Source: Nemertoderma westbladi
Lineage: Eukaryota > Xenacoelomorpha > Nemertodermatida > Nemertodermatidae
Reading direction: 5' to 3'
DNA length: 64,000 bases
Assembly: GCA_032718475.1 (NCBI GenBank)
Contig: JAUCBJ010007267.1
Coordinates: 28,886 to 92,885 of the forward strand
The notes under the pieces were generated by a model. It did not search any database and was not told the origin of the DNA. It worked only from the letters and a program-made list of their open reading frames with translations. The position numbers and the translations under genes are program-made. This document shows, in pieces, positions 1 to 10,700 of the stretch (the first letter of the stretch is position 1; each line of letters starts with the position of its first letter).

Positions 1-2
1 TC

Positions 3-1883
3 GACGGATCAGTGTTACCCCAACCCGTGCTCGAAATGTTGTTTAACGAAAGAATCCTAAAAATCGGCTCAGCTGTTTATGGAGATCTCCAAAACGACTT
101 CCGGAATATGGAAAACATTCCATACCCTTTCGTTGATACTCAGCTGATTGCTCCTTGGGCCGAAGGCCGAGGTTTCTTTCGCACTATGTATGCCAATACA
201 CCCAGCGACATTACTAAAGTACAACGGACGTCCATCGGACATCTTGCCTTTCAAGAATATGGATGGAACTTCAAAGTTGGAAATCCTATCAATTACCAGC
301 AGGTATATGGAGATCATTACTCCCGTTTATATTTTGACGGACCATTAACTGCGCCTGGTGCAGTATATAGCTTTATGAGTGTTCCACTTCGCCCTTCCTT
401 AGCTATATACACGATCTTTGAAAACGCAGCACTTGCTGGTTGGCTAGCCGATGTGTGCAGTCGTACCATACGCGCTCACCCGTTAATACTTGGAACTAAA
501 CTCGCCAAGTTAGACGAACACAATAAGTTCATACGTTTCGAATGTTTCCGGCGCTTTCTGACTCCGTTCCGTAACGTCGATAGTCAGTTCAAGGACCGCG
601 CGCTGACCAAACTAAGTCTGAGAGACTCAGCTGCGGAGAAACTGAGTAGCGCTGGATTTGCCGTCTTTCAAGACGTTTGTATACAGAACCTACATTCATC
701 CGTTATACAAAGACCCCGAATATCTACAGGTTATTCTGTCGTGGAAATACAGACAGTGGGTCCACTTACAGAAACCGACGCACCCACTTCGTCTATGCAG
801 CTGGAGGATGAACCAGTATGCTTGGAATCAGAAGCGATTCAACCTACAGCTTCACGGAGCAGTGACAATGATTATGTCATAGAGTGGTATCAAGGTCCAC
901 AGCGTCTCACAGCGTACGATTATCGACACGCCAACTACGTTTCCCGAAAACGTTGTCGATTATGCGCATCGAGAGACCACTTCACTCCTCTAGACTCGAG
1001 CGTACCTTGTTCCTATTTCCTCGAACAACCGATGATGGAAATATATTGTGCTTATTGCCGGCTTAATAACTCTCATATATTTGCCGTCTGCCCACAATTT
1101 ATGACTCAATGTCACTACTGTCAACTTAAAGGACATGAAAGTTACAATTGTCCCTTTAATCGCGATTTAGAGAGCGTAGACGAGATGATCACCCTGCGAT
1201 ACATCCGAGCTTGGGAAGCGAACGCCGATTTACATTGCGAATCCCGACATCGCTATTACCCTGGACGAGCTTACGAGGGAGTTTACGCGTTCCATCCTTA
1301 TCTATTCGCGTCGATTGAACAGAAAACACGCGTACCAAGTTACGAGTTAATGAAGCGTGTTGGTGAGTGTATTTCCACCAAGTTTGTCAGGAAATACCTT
1401 AGAAACGTTAACCCTAATGATATAACCACATATCACCTGATCAATTTTATCCGTCAGGACCCTGAGTATGGCGACATCTTTGTGAACTCGCATCCTGAAC
1501 TACAGGAAATATCTCGGCGACCATATGAATATCGAACCCGAGAACGCGAGCTGGAGAGAACCATTAAACCGAGAAAGTTCCTCACCACTCACGGTCCATC
1601 CACCGCTAGTGTCCAGACGACCCGTCAAGGACCCGTAGGAGCTGCTGTCCTGAGACGCGCTCTAAAGGCCGTTAGACCTCGCTCCACTGAGGTTGATATT
1701 AATCAACCAGGTACTTCGACCGGCGGGTATACCGATCGTAACCCTGCGCCTTCTGATGCAATTATATTGCACCCTTCGCCTAGGAGCTACAGCCCTCCTC
1801 GTAAAGTGGCTCGCCCCAAAGAGAAAAGGACTCTTGCTAGCTTTAAAAAACTGCGTAAACGCCATCCGCGCAAGAAAGACTAA
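3..1883 (+). CDS. Zinc-knuckle (gag/ORF1-like) protein, 5' end outside window
   Basis: The frame is open from the left edge to a TAA at 1881-1883, so this is the C-terminal part of a longer protein (about 626 codons visible). The first start-like codon at 12 is GTG and is not a credible eukaryotic start. The N-terminal 300 residues are not a fold I recognise. Around residues 310-385 lie three Cys/His modules: CX2CX4HX9C, CX2CX5HX4C and CX2CX4HX4C; the last is close to a retroviral/LINE zinc knuckle (CHYCQLKGHESYNC). The C-terminus is basic and ends in a Lys/Arg-rich tail (KKLRKRHPRKKD), fitting nucleic-acid binding. No reverse transcriptase follows. It could be a retrotransposon ORF1/gag, a domesticated gag, or the last exon of a host RNA-binding gene; I cannot choose between these. 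Confidence 0.6.
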   Translation, partial: DGSVLPQPVLEMLFNERILKIGSAVYGDLQNDFRNMENIPYPFVDTQLIAPWAEGRGFFRTMYANTPSDITKVQRTSIGHLAFQEYGWNFKVGNPINYQQVYGDHYSRLYFDGPLTAPGAVYSFMSVPLRPSLAIYTIFENAALAGWLADVCSRTIRAHPLILGTKLAKLDEHNKFIRFECFRRFLTPFRNVDSQFKDRALTKLSLRDSAAEKLSSAGFAVFQDVCIQNLHSSVIQRPRISTGYSVVEIQTVGPLTETDAPTSSMQLEDEPVCLESEAIQPTASRSSDNDYVIEWYQGPQRLTAYDYRHANYVSRKRCRLCASRDHFTPLDSSVPCSYFLEQPMMEIYCAYCRLNNSHIFAVCPQFMTQCHYCQLKGHESYNCPFNRDLESVDEMITLRYIRAWEANADLHCESRHRYYPGRAYEGVYAFHPYLFASIEQKTRVPSYELMKRVGECISTKFVRKYLRNVNPNDITTYHLINFIRQDPEYGDIFVNSHPELQEISRRPYEYRTRERELERTIKPRKFLTTHGPSTASVQTTRQGPVGAAVLRRALKAVRPRSTEVDINQPGTSTGGYTDRNPAPSDAIILHPSPRSYSPPRKVARPKEKRTLASFKKLRKRHPRKKD

Positions 1884-3335
1884 CTGTTTAGAGTATTTAT
1901 GTATATTAGAAATTGTGATTTTGTATATTTTATAGACTTAAATCCCATTTTCTGGGAGCGGTGTAAAAGCTTTTGTGGGATAACTGATTCGTTTGCCTTG
2001 CTAACCAGTTCCCCCCAGTCGCTAGAATACTCTAAAAAGGGATCTATAACTCGAATAGCGCAAGCTACCGGCTGATTGGCTGATTCGCTGTGCGAAGGGA
2101 TCTGGGCTACGTTTGATTGTCCAACCAGCTTGGGAAAGTATCTGCCAATAGAATTTGAGTTGATTTTGATTTCGACCTATCACAGATCTACTGAACTGAA
2201 TTTTCCTATCTTTATGCTCTTTCTCTGTGTTGGGTGGAAGCCTTTGTAAATAAGGTTATTCTTATCAGTTTTCAGTGTTGTTGGTCTTTCTTTCCTGAGC
2301 CAGGAGAGAACGGCTTGTAAATATTTTGTGCTTTTCTGTTTTAGTCTAACACTAGTAGGCTTAATTATAAAGGGCATATATCCGTTATCATAACATAACA
2401 AACTGGTTACCAAACTTAACGCACACTGAATCACTGTGCATACTTTTATATTGTTATACTGCTATTTACTGTCAGTTCTTCATAATATGGTTGATGAATT
2501 ATTATATTTGGAATAACGATAAATAACCCCGAAACCCAATATTCTTGATATACCGAAGGTAAGAGAGAAAGGTTACATATAACGATTGTGACTTATGTTA
2601 AAGTGGTTTGAAGTGAATCTAATGTTATTTGATAGACCCTACATGAGTCAGTCCGTGTTCCTTTTATATATAACTAAAATCAGTGAAGATCGGCAGATCA
2701 GTGTGCAGTATTGTGCAGCATTGTGTATGGGTGAACCTGATAACGAAGCATTTCCTAAAGAATGCGCCATATATGTGAAATATAACTAAGCCATATCGTT
2801 GTGAGTAGTTTAAGTCATAACTCTGTTTGTATAAATAGAGCGCCACGTCCTAAAGGAACTGTTAATATTCCCCGAAGGTGAATAATATTGTCAGAGATTA
2901 TATAATACTGTCAGTCGAATAATACATTAGGCTTACATAGCAATAAGAATAAGCCGTCGAACCCAATCTCCCGGGTATATCCAGCGGGTGAATGATCGCG
3001 CACAGATTGGTTTCGACTAGTGTAGTGAATTAAATACTTGTCATAGACTAAAAGTGATTTATTATCTAGAAGACATCATAATTTGGCGGGTTAAACTGCC
3101 AAAGGTCTGAAAGCGCGAACAGTAAACTAGAAAATCAACGATCTAAGCATCCTTAGGATGCTGCGGAATGGAATTGGCTGTGATTGGCTGGTTTGTACAT
3201 CAACAATCTAAACTGAGAGACAATAAATTGAAGGAGTGCAAGAATGCGAGATAGTTTATTGAGGTTTAGCAAAATGAGCTAAAATCGCATTCTGCTCTAC
3301 CTCAATATCTAATCGTATGTGGTGTAGTTGGAGCA
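1884..3335. other. Non-coding stretch, nothing recognised
   Basis: AT-rich sequence downstream of the zinc-knuckle frame. All frames are short and none resembles a known domain. Short recurring words such as attggctg appear several times. No exon, RNA gene or clear promoter is visible. Confidence 0.5.
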
Positions 3336-3900
3336 GACCCTTTAATTGGCTGATGTGTCTATTATACATACTGATACTGTATACATGCTACTCTACAACT
3401 CTCGCGGTACAGCAACAGCTATAATTGGAATTGGTAATGGGTGGTTTAAAGAGGGTTGAGAAATTACTGTCGAAAGTTAATTGGCTGTTGTCTATTATGT
3501 ATTATACAATTACAGAATTATACATACATAACACATGCCACTCTCACTCTACCTTACTGCGCTGTACTGCAAAAGGCCTGCTGTTGCTGCTGCTACAAAC
3601 ACAAACGCAAACCATCAAACACAATAGGCCTACTGCAGTACTGCTACCGGTACATATTTCTGTATTTACATACCGGCCTTGATACAGTGATACCGGCAGA
3701 CCGGCTGACCAGTATAACATATACTGACTGATATAGGAGCCTACCGGTAGCATACAGACATAACCAGATAACCGCTTAATGCTGTTACTGCAGTACTGTG
3801 TTATGGTATAACTGTATAATGCAGTAATGCAATACAGCAGTACCGGTACAGCAACAGCTGTGATGGGTGGTGACCGTGACATACTGAAACCTAGAAGAGG
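3336..3900. repeat. Degenerate local repeat
   Basis: Two diverged copies of a segment start with taattggctg and run through tctattat, tatacat and catgc to actctac, near 3340-3400 and 3478-3555. The words ggtacagcaacagct and atgggtggt recur near 3410-3440 and 3843-3870. The sequence between is rich in the palindrome taccggta. Reading frames here follow the repeat and are not taken as genes. Confidence 0.5.
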
Positions 3901-4480
3901 AGGGATTCCTAAATACAGATTGTATCTAATATACGCCCAATGTTGTAAGTACAAAAGTAAAACACAACAGCACTACCAACAAGAAGCTAAACGTAACGTA
4001 TATATTCCAGTTTTCCAATCTAATTCTGTAAAAATTGCTTATTAAATATGTGATACCTGACCCTGGCAACTGGATAATAATAATTAATCATTTGTATAGT
4101 ACTAGTACGCACCGATCCGGTAGTACTAGTATGCCTAGGCTACTTATATTTACTGTAGAATTGGAATTTATTTTTTACCGGTAATTGACAAACAAAACCG
4201 AACATAATACACAACAGTTAAATTAGTATATACAGAAGGCACATTGCCGGTATCAATTATTAAACAATTATATAAATAAATATTGAAATAATGGCTATTT
4301 GGAATTACAGCCTATGATATAGGCCTACGGTACCTACGGTCTGATAGTTGTTTAAAATATATATATAAAGTATGTTCGCGGAGTTTAAAACTGTAAAATA
4401 TTGTGAATAGGCCTAATTAATAGTAATATAATAGGGCCTACTTATTATATATATAATGCTACAGGACAGGCGTCAACCTG
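3901..4480. other. AT-rich non-coding stretch
   Basis: No coding exon or RNA gene recognised. The words aggcctac and accggt recur, as they do elsewhere in the window. Confidence 0.4.
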
Positions 4481-4524
4481 CCAATCACCACATCCTCTGA
4501 GGATGAGTCACGGCGTTTCTACCA

Positions 4525-4860
4525 CGCACAACTACCCGTTAGTGGTTGGTAGTAGACCTAGTGGTGGGATGAGGGGGGGGGGGGGGGGGTGTTTAATGGT
4601 TAGTAGTAGAAGTAGACGTAGTGATAGAGGGGGGGGGGGGGGGGGGGGGTGGTCGAGGGGGGTTGTTTAACGCGGTTAGTACTGTAGTAGTAGACGTAGT
4701 GCGATAGAGGATGTGAAGGGGGGTATTTAATGATTAGTAGTAGACATAGTGATAGAGGGTGAGGGGTGGGGGTCATTAACAGTTAGTAGTATGGGGGGGG
4801 GGGGGGGGGGGGGGTGTTTTGTTTAACTGTTAGTAGTAGAATAGTGATAGGGAGTGGGAA
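4525..4860. repeat. Minisatellite whose units end in poly-G tracts
   Basis: Units of about 65-100 bp share the core gttagtagtagacgtagtgatagagg and differ in the length of a following G run. Pure runs lie at about 4573-4589 (17 G), 4629-4649 (21 G) and 4793-4814 (22 G). The unit with agtgcgatagagg near 4700 and the one with gagggtgagg near 4755 have short, interrupted G stretches. The poly-G tract therefore belongs to a longer repeat unit. Confidence 0.7.
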
Positions 4861-6255
4861 TATTTGCTAATATGAGGCATGTTTTCTCTGATCGTAATGG
4901 TTGTTATCAGGTTAAATGTGTGTAACCTCTATCTCATATATTGCTCTCGTCATTATTGGTTCATTTTGTATAAGTCAGTGGGATGGTCTGTTGCCTGTAG
5001 GGGTTGACAGTATTTGATATTGATGACTCATATTCTGAAGGACTAATAAATAATGCTGCCCGCCGTGTGGGGAATGGAGGGGAGGCTAATCCTAAGGTCG
5101 GTTATGGGTGTTTCATTAATGGTGTAGGAATGGGAGCGTCGTTTTAAAAAATTTCCCTTAGATGTTGTTGTTTTGTTCTTTTCAGGTCAGCAGGTTGATT
5201 GATGCTTGGTGAATATTCAATATAACGGGTATAATTTTATCTCCATCAATAAAATCGCGCTTTATCAATAAGATGATAGCAAATGGGGTATCTTTGGGTT
5301 GTTGATATCATTATAAATGTAATGAAAAGGCAGTGGTGGTGTGACATTGATTTTTGATGTGGTATAGTGAGATGTAATGGTAATCTGTTAATTGGGAATA
5401 AGTGTTTAGATGGATTGTTTTGTTGGGTATTTAGTAGAGATATTGTCCGTTATCATTATAGGTATAGAACCTGTATTAAATAGTAATAGTATTACTAACT
5501 AATCCAATTTTATTCTGTTTTTCTGAAGTTGCGACGGTAGTTTGAGCGCTTTAGAGAAGAAAGTGGAAGATTTAGTTGGAAATTTGTTAGTTGGGTAGTG
5601 CGCTAGCTGTATCTTACCCATGGGAGCCCAGCCCAACACCTACAGGGGGTATTTAAGGAATACCCTACCCTGGGTTAGATTTCTCTACTGTTGCCACTAA
5701 AAGTTGCGGAACCCTATACCGCATGGAAGTTAAAATCCCTGAAAGTAAACAAATTGGTAAAATGGGATGAAAGGGCCTGAAAATATGTAAATTAATGCAA
5801 TTGAAATATTTCTGAAAAATATACATGAAAAGGAAGTAAATATCAGCCACATTAATTGCCAATTTGTTCGTTAGTTTATATCATGCTAGATGAATTACAA
5901 TCCCAGTATTTGTCAGATTTGTACAGTACCATTTACCTTAATTTTTAACATGCATGAGTATGTAAGAGTATGTATTGACACTCGGCGAAATGATAGGTGA
6001 GATAGTGACAATATGTATACTGTACAGTATTCCATGAAGTGAGATTATGACCGATATTCTCAGTAAATCATGCATTCGTCTTGCAAGCTTACCGCTTTAG
6101 TTGTATGATTCAACTTATCCTGTTATTTTGTATTGGGTACAATCTTTCAGATCGTAGGTGTGGGTGGGTGTCGCGGTGTGGGGTAGTGTAGTGGGTTGGT
6201 GTATGTAGATTTTATGTTCATTTTCGTCGGAGAGCGGGAGTGGGAGAGGTGATGA
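4861..6255. other. Non-coding stretch, nothing recognised
   Basis: AT-rich, no frame resembling a known domain on either strand and no strong repeat seen. Confidence 0.4.
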
Positions 6256-6435
6256 GTTGGGGCAGTTCCGCGGCAATAATAATACTGCCCCTCAATAAAG
6301 AGACCCCCTTTACTGCTATCAGGAACGCGTTGTTCGACAGAGCCCCGTCAGCTAAAACAGCCAGTACCGCTAGTCGGTGGGGTTGACATGTTGACGAGAG
6401 GCTATTTACAGGCGCATCGGTCAACCATTACTGAC
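6256..6435 (+). repeat. Dispersed repeat, copy 1 (inverted partner at about 40978-41175)
   Basis: The segment from gcagttccgcggcaataata through gacagagccccgtcagct and gctagtcggtggggttgac to ggtcaaccattactg matches the reverse complement of 40978-41175 along its whole length, with scattered substitutions and small indels. It is probably a short interspersed, non-autonomous element. No tRNA-like A/B boxes or terminal repeats could be identified. Confidence 0.75.
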
Positions 6436-6547
6436 CAGTGCCTACTTATTAAGGTGTCATTAACTATTTAAGCTCCCTAGCCCCGATTTCCTAGCCCAAC
6501 CCCGGCTTTCATCCTTCAGTGGTCGATAAATGGGAACCAAGGCAACT

Positions 6548-7175
6548 TGGGAAACAGAGTGGAAGGGTTTACTGTGGAAGATCACCCATGGTGGTGAACA
6601 GACATTCCTTTAGGAAACAGTGTGGAAGGGTTTACTGTGGAAGATCACCCATGGTGGTGAACAGGCATTCCTTTAGGAAACAGAGTGGAAGGGTTTACTG
6701 TGGAAGATCACCCATGGTGGTGAACAGGCATTCCTTTCGGAAACAGAGTGGACGGGTTTACTGTGGAAGATCACCCATGGTGGTGAACAGGCATTCCTTT
6801 AGGAAACAGAGTGGAAGGGTTTACTATGGAAGATCACCCATGGTGGTGAACAGACATTCCTTTAGGAAACAGAGTGGAAGTGTTTACTGTGGAAGATCAC
6901 CCATGGTGGTGAACAGGCATTCCTTTAGGAAACAGAGTGGAAGGGTTTACTGTGGAAGATCACCCATGGTGGTGAACAGGCATTCCTTTAGGAAACAGAG
7001 TGGAAGGGTTTACTGTGGAAGATCACCCATGGTGGTGAACAGGCATTCCTTTAGGAAACAGAGTGGAAGGGTTTACTGTGGAAGATCACCCATGGTGGTG
7101 AACAGGCATTCCTTTAGGAAACGGAGTGGAAGGGTTTACTGTGGAAGATCACCCATGGTGATGAACAGGCATTAC
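6548..7175. repeat. 63-bp minisatellite, 10 copies, open in one frame
   Basis: About ten 63-bp units are 95% or more alike. Core words are gtggaagggtttactgtgg, aagatcacccatggtggtg and aacaggcattcctttagg. Because 63 is divisible by 3, one + frame stays open for 221 codons and would encode a 21-residue repeat beginning KQSGRVYCGR. Substitutions change amino acids freely and no homologous protein is recognised, so I treat the frame as a by-product of the repeat. Each unit contains an acceptor-like cattcctttag. Confidence 0.85.
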
Positions 7176-7387
7176 TTGGCTTAACGAGCCTAAAAGGATT
7201 CTCCCATTCATTAACTATTTAAGTATTTGTTTAAAGGTGCCACATGTTTAAAAATAACAAGGTAATGGCTAATTTATTAACTTGAAGCTATGGAATTATT
7301 GTACTTTAATAATTGTTTGATTGTTTGCTATATAATTCTAACTACTGAACTTGACTTCGCTAGGGAATTCCATTGGTTTGGTATTGC

Positions 7388-7400
7388 TTTATATAAAAAG
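7388..7400 (+). promoter_or_regulatory. Candidate TATA box upstream of the transporter exons
   Basis: tttatataaaaag is a strong TATA match. A start about 30 bp downstream would fall near 7420-7430, ahead of an ATG at 7483 and of exon A at 7584. That ATG frame reaches a stop unless it is spliced. A poor donor (gtttca at 7502) would give the correct phase 1 into exon A. Promoter identity is inferred from position only. Confidence 0.35.
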
Positions 7401-7583
7401 GGTTTGGCAGTTTGGTGGTAGTTAGTCTGTTATTCAGTAGAGTAGGTGGACGATTCGTTTGCTTGTTGTTACCAAGAGTTCCATGACGTTGGCTGGAATT
7501 TGTTTCAAACAAAATCATCAAATTTTGTTCTCAATCGCTCATTAACAACATCGCTCACTAACACTACTGTTTGTTACTCATAG

Positions 7584-7792
7584 ATTTCGTTAGCATTGCC
7601 ACTATCCTTGGTACCGGAGTTCTGGGCCTACCTGTGACCCTAGCGCACTCTGGCATAACTCCATTCCTCGTATCCTTTACCGCCGCTTACCTGATGCAGG
7701 CCCTGCTCATATACTTCTTCATGGAGCTGTTGCTACTATGTACGGCTTTCCAAGAAGACAAACAGTCCATCGAGATGATTCCACCAGCTCAG
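7584..7792 (+). CDS. Transporter exon A
   Basis: Acceptor tgtttgttactcatag, then phase-1 entry. It encodes two membrane segments, VSIATILGTGVLGLPVTLA and a second with AAYLMQALLIYFFMELLLL. It ends ATGATTCCACCAGCTCAG at donor gtacgt in phase 0. The glycine-rich GTGVLGLP resembles the broken first helix of AAAP transporters, where substrate and sodium bind. Confidence 0.75.
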
Positions 7793-10700
7793 GTACGTAG
7801 GTAACATTTTATTTAAAATAATAAAATTTCTTTAGTCCCATTATAGACTAATCTAATAATACTTTATTGTAGCTATGAACTACATTAAAATATTATGATT
7901 ATTTTTTAATGTATTCTGATATCCTGGTAGGCCTAATAAATATAATGTTGTGGTTCCTGTAAGTAACAAGTACAGTTACAACTAGTTTATTGTTTTGGTT
8001 ACATTTATCCGTTATGTTGATATTTCATGATGATTATATTTGGGAATCTCTCTGATTTATAAATGAGTTTACAACATATTTTATTGACTCTGAAAATATC
8101 GACTTTTTTTATTTATTTGTAACGTCAATTTTGTTATAACAGTGACATATATCTAGTTTGAGTCAGGCCGGCCCCGTGTGAAATGTCACAGTTTTCGTAA
8201 CCACTATATATATATTATATAACTATTACTAATCAAAAGAAAACCAATATAATCAACTAATAATTATAAAATTAATAGTAATAAAATATTATGTTTAACT
8301 TTTAAGAAATATGGCAATGGCATGTACAGTATGTATGTATGTATGTATATTATTTTAGTTATTTCCAATTCCGAATTAAATTACGTATATACTGTACTCT
8401 ATCCATGTGAAGAATACCAGACTTTCTGCCGTTATATTTTACTTTGCAGTTACCCCCATGTGAAGAATACCAGACTTTCTGCCGTTATATTTTTTTTACT
8501 TTGCAGTTACCCCCATGTGAAGAATACCAGACTTTCTGCCGTTATATTTCACTTTGCAGTTACCCCCATGTGAAGAATACCAGACTTTCTGCCGTTATAT
8601 TTTACTTTGCAGTTACCCCCATGTGAAGAATACCAGACTTTCTACCGTTATATTTCACTTTGCAGTTACCCCCATGTGAAGAATACCAGACTTTCTGCCG
8701 TTATATTTCACTTTGCAGTTACCCCCATGTGAAGAATACCAGACTTTCTGCCGTTACATTTCACTTTGCAGTTACCCCCATGTGAAGAATACCAGACTTT
8801 CTACCGTTATATTTCACTTTGCAGTTACCCCCATGTGAAGAATACCAGACTTTCTGCCGTTATATTTCACTTTGCAGTTACCCCCATGTGAAGAATACCA
8901 GACTTTCTGCCGTTATATTTCACTTTGCAGTTACCCCCATGTGAAGAATACCAGACTTTCTGCCGTTATATTTCACTTTGCAGTTACCCCCATGTGAAGA
9001 ATACCAGACTTTCTGCCGTTATATTTCACTTTGCAGTTACCCCCATGTGAAGAATACCAGGTTTTCACCAAAAACACAGGTTACAGAAGGGCTGAATCTA
9101 ACCAAAACAATAAACGAATTAGTATATGTACAGGTTATAAGACAGAAATAAGCGCTATAAAACACTTAATAAAGATAAATTAAAAAAAATAAAAAATCTT
9201 CATATATAAAATTCCAATAAAAAGTCGACCGAAAAGTGAAATCCTGGTATCCTTCACATGGGCGCGTGATCCAGCAAGATTATAAAGACTTAACCCCCAG
9301 TACTTTACAAAAAATTTAGAAGCATAGCTTTGATTTATCTTTCAATGGCAATGATTGGGAAAACAGAATTAGGGCGCCAACAGTTATTGACTTAATCACT
9401 TAACTAATTGAGGGAAAGGAGCAGGTTACAGAGGCGGGATTTCCTAACCAAAACAATAAACGATCGCTTAACCAATTGAGGGAAAGGAGCAGGTTACAGA
9501 GGCGGGATTTTCTACTTTTTTACGAATTGTGCATATTGGGATGACCTTTGTTGTCCCTTTAATGACTTTTTATGTATGTATTTCTTCAAACTGTCAGACT
9601 GCTGATTTCTGGACTGTCAGACTGTTGATTTCAACATGCCTGTGCCAAAACATTCAAAATTTATTGATTTCTTGACTGTTAGACAGTTTAATTTTTTTAA
9701 TTGAGGAAAAGGAGCAGGTTACAGAGGCGGGATTTTCTAACCAAAACAATAAACAGTCACTTTACCAAGTCAGGGAAAGGAGCAGGTTACAAAGACGGGA
9801 TTTTCTAACCAAAACAATAAACAACGATCACTTAACTAATTGAGGGAAAGGAGCTGGTTACAGAGGCGGGATTTTCTAACCAAAACAATAAACAGTCACT
9901 TTACCAAATAAAGGAAAGGAGCAGGTTACATAGGTGGTATTTTCTAACCAAAACAATAAATGGTAACATTACCAATTGAGGGAAAGGAGCAGGTTACAGA
10001 GGCGCGCTTTTCTAACCAAAACAATAAACGATCACTTTACCAAATCAGGGAAAGGAGCAGGTAACAGAGGCGGGATTTTCTAACGAAAACAATAAACGAT
10101 CACTTAACTAATTGAGGAAAAGGAGCAGGTTACAGAGGCGGGATTTTCTAACCAAAACAATAAACAGTCACATTACCAAATAAAGGAAAGGAGCAGGTTA
10201 CATAGGTGGTATTTTCTAACCAAAACAATAAATGGTAACATTACCAATTGAGGGAAAGGAGCAGGTTACAGAGGCGGGCTTTTCTAACCAAAACAATAAA
10301 CGATCACTTTACCCATTGAGGCATAGGAGCAGGTTACAGAGGCGGGATTTTCTAACCAAAACAATAAACAGTCACTTTACCAAATGAATGAAAGGAGCAG
10401 GTTACAGAGGCCGTTCTTTCTAACCAAAACAATAAACGATACCACTTTACCAATTGAGGAAAAGGAGCATTTTATGGCGGCATTATTTTACATTATGTAC
10501 AGTTGTATATATCCTTTATTGGGACAACCCCTTTGCTTTTTAGCTAAAACCGGCCCGATATTTTCGATATCAGTGTGTTTTCGCTATCAAATGGGGAATA
10601 AGTAGATTTTTCGAACACATTGTATGTGGACTGCTCTGTTAGTTTAGAACTACATTATATTGAGAGGTACCACAACAGCTACCCATAACATTTTTCACAT

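Noticed and set aside
2940-3010. Possible tRNA B-box (tcgaaccc)
   Set aside because: No matching A-box or cloverleaf could be drawn on either strand.
3544-3954. Minus-strand 136-codon frame with many Tyr/Ser
   Set aside because: Lies in degenerate repeats rich in taccggta palindromes and shows no domain.
8403-9060. CRISPR-like regular repeats
   Set aside because: Head-to-tail repeats without unique spacers in an animal genome; this is a minisatellite.
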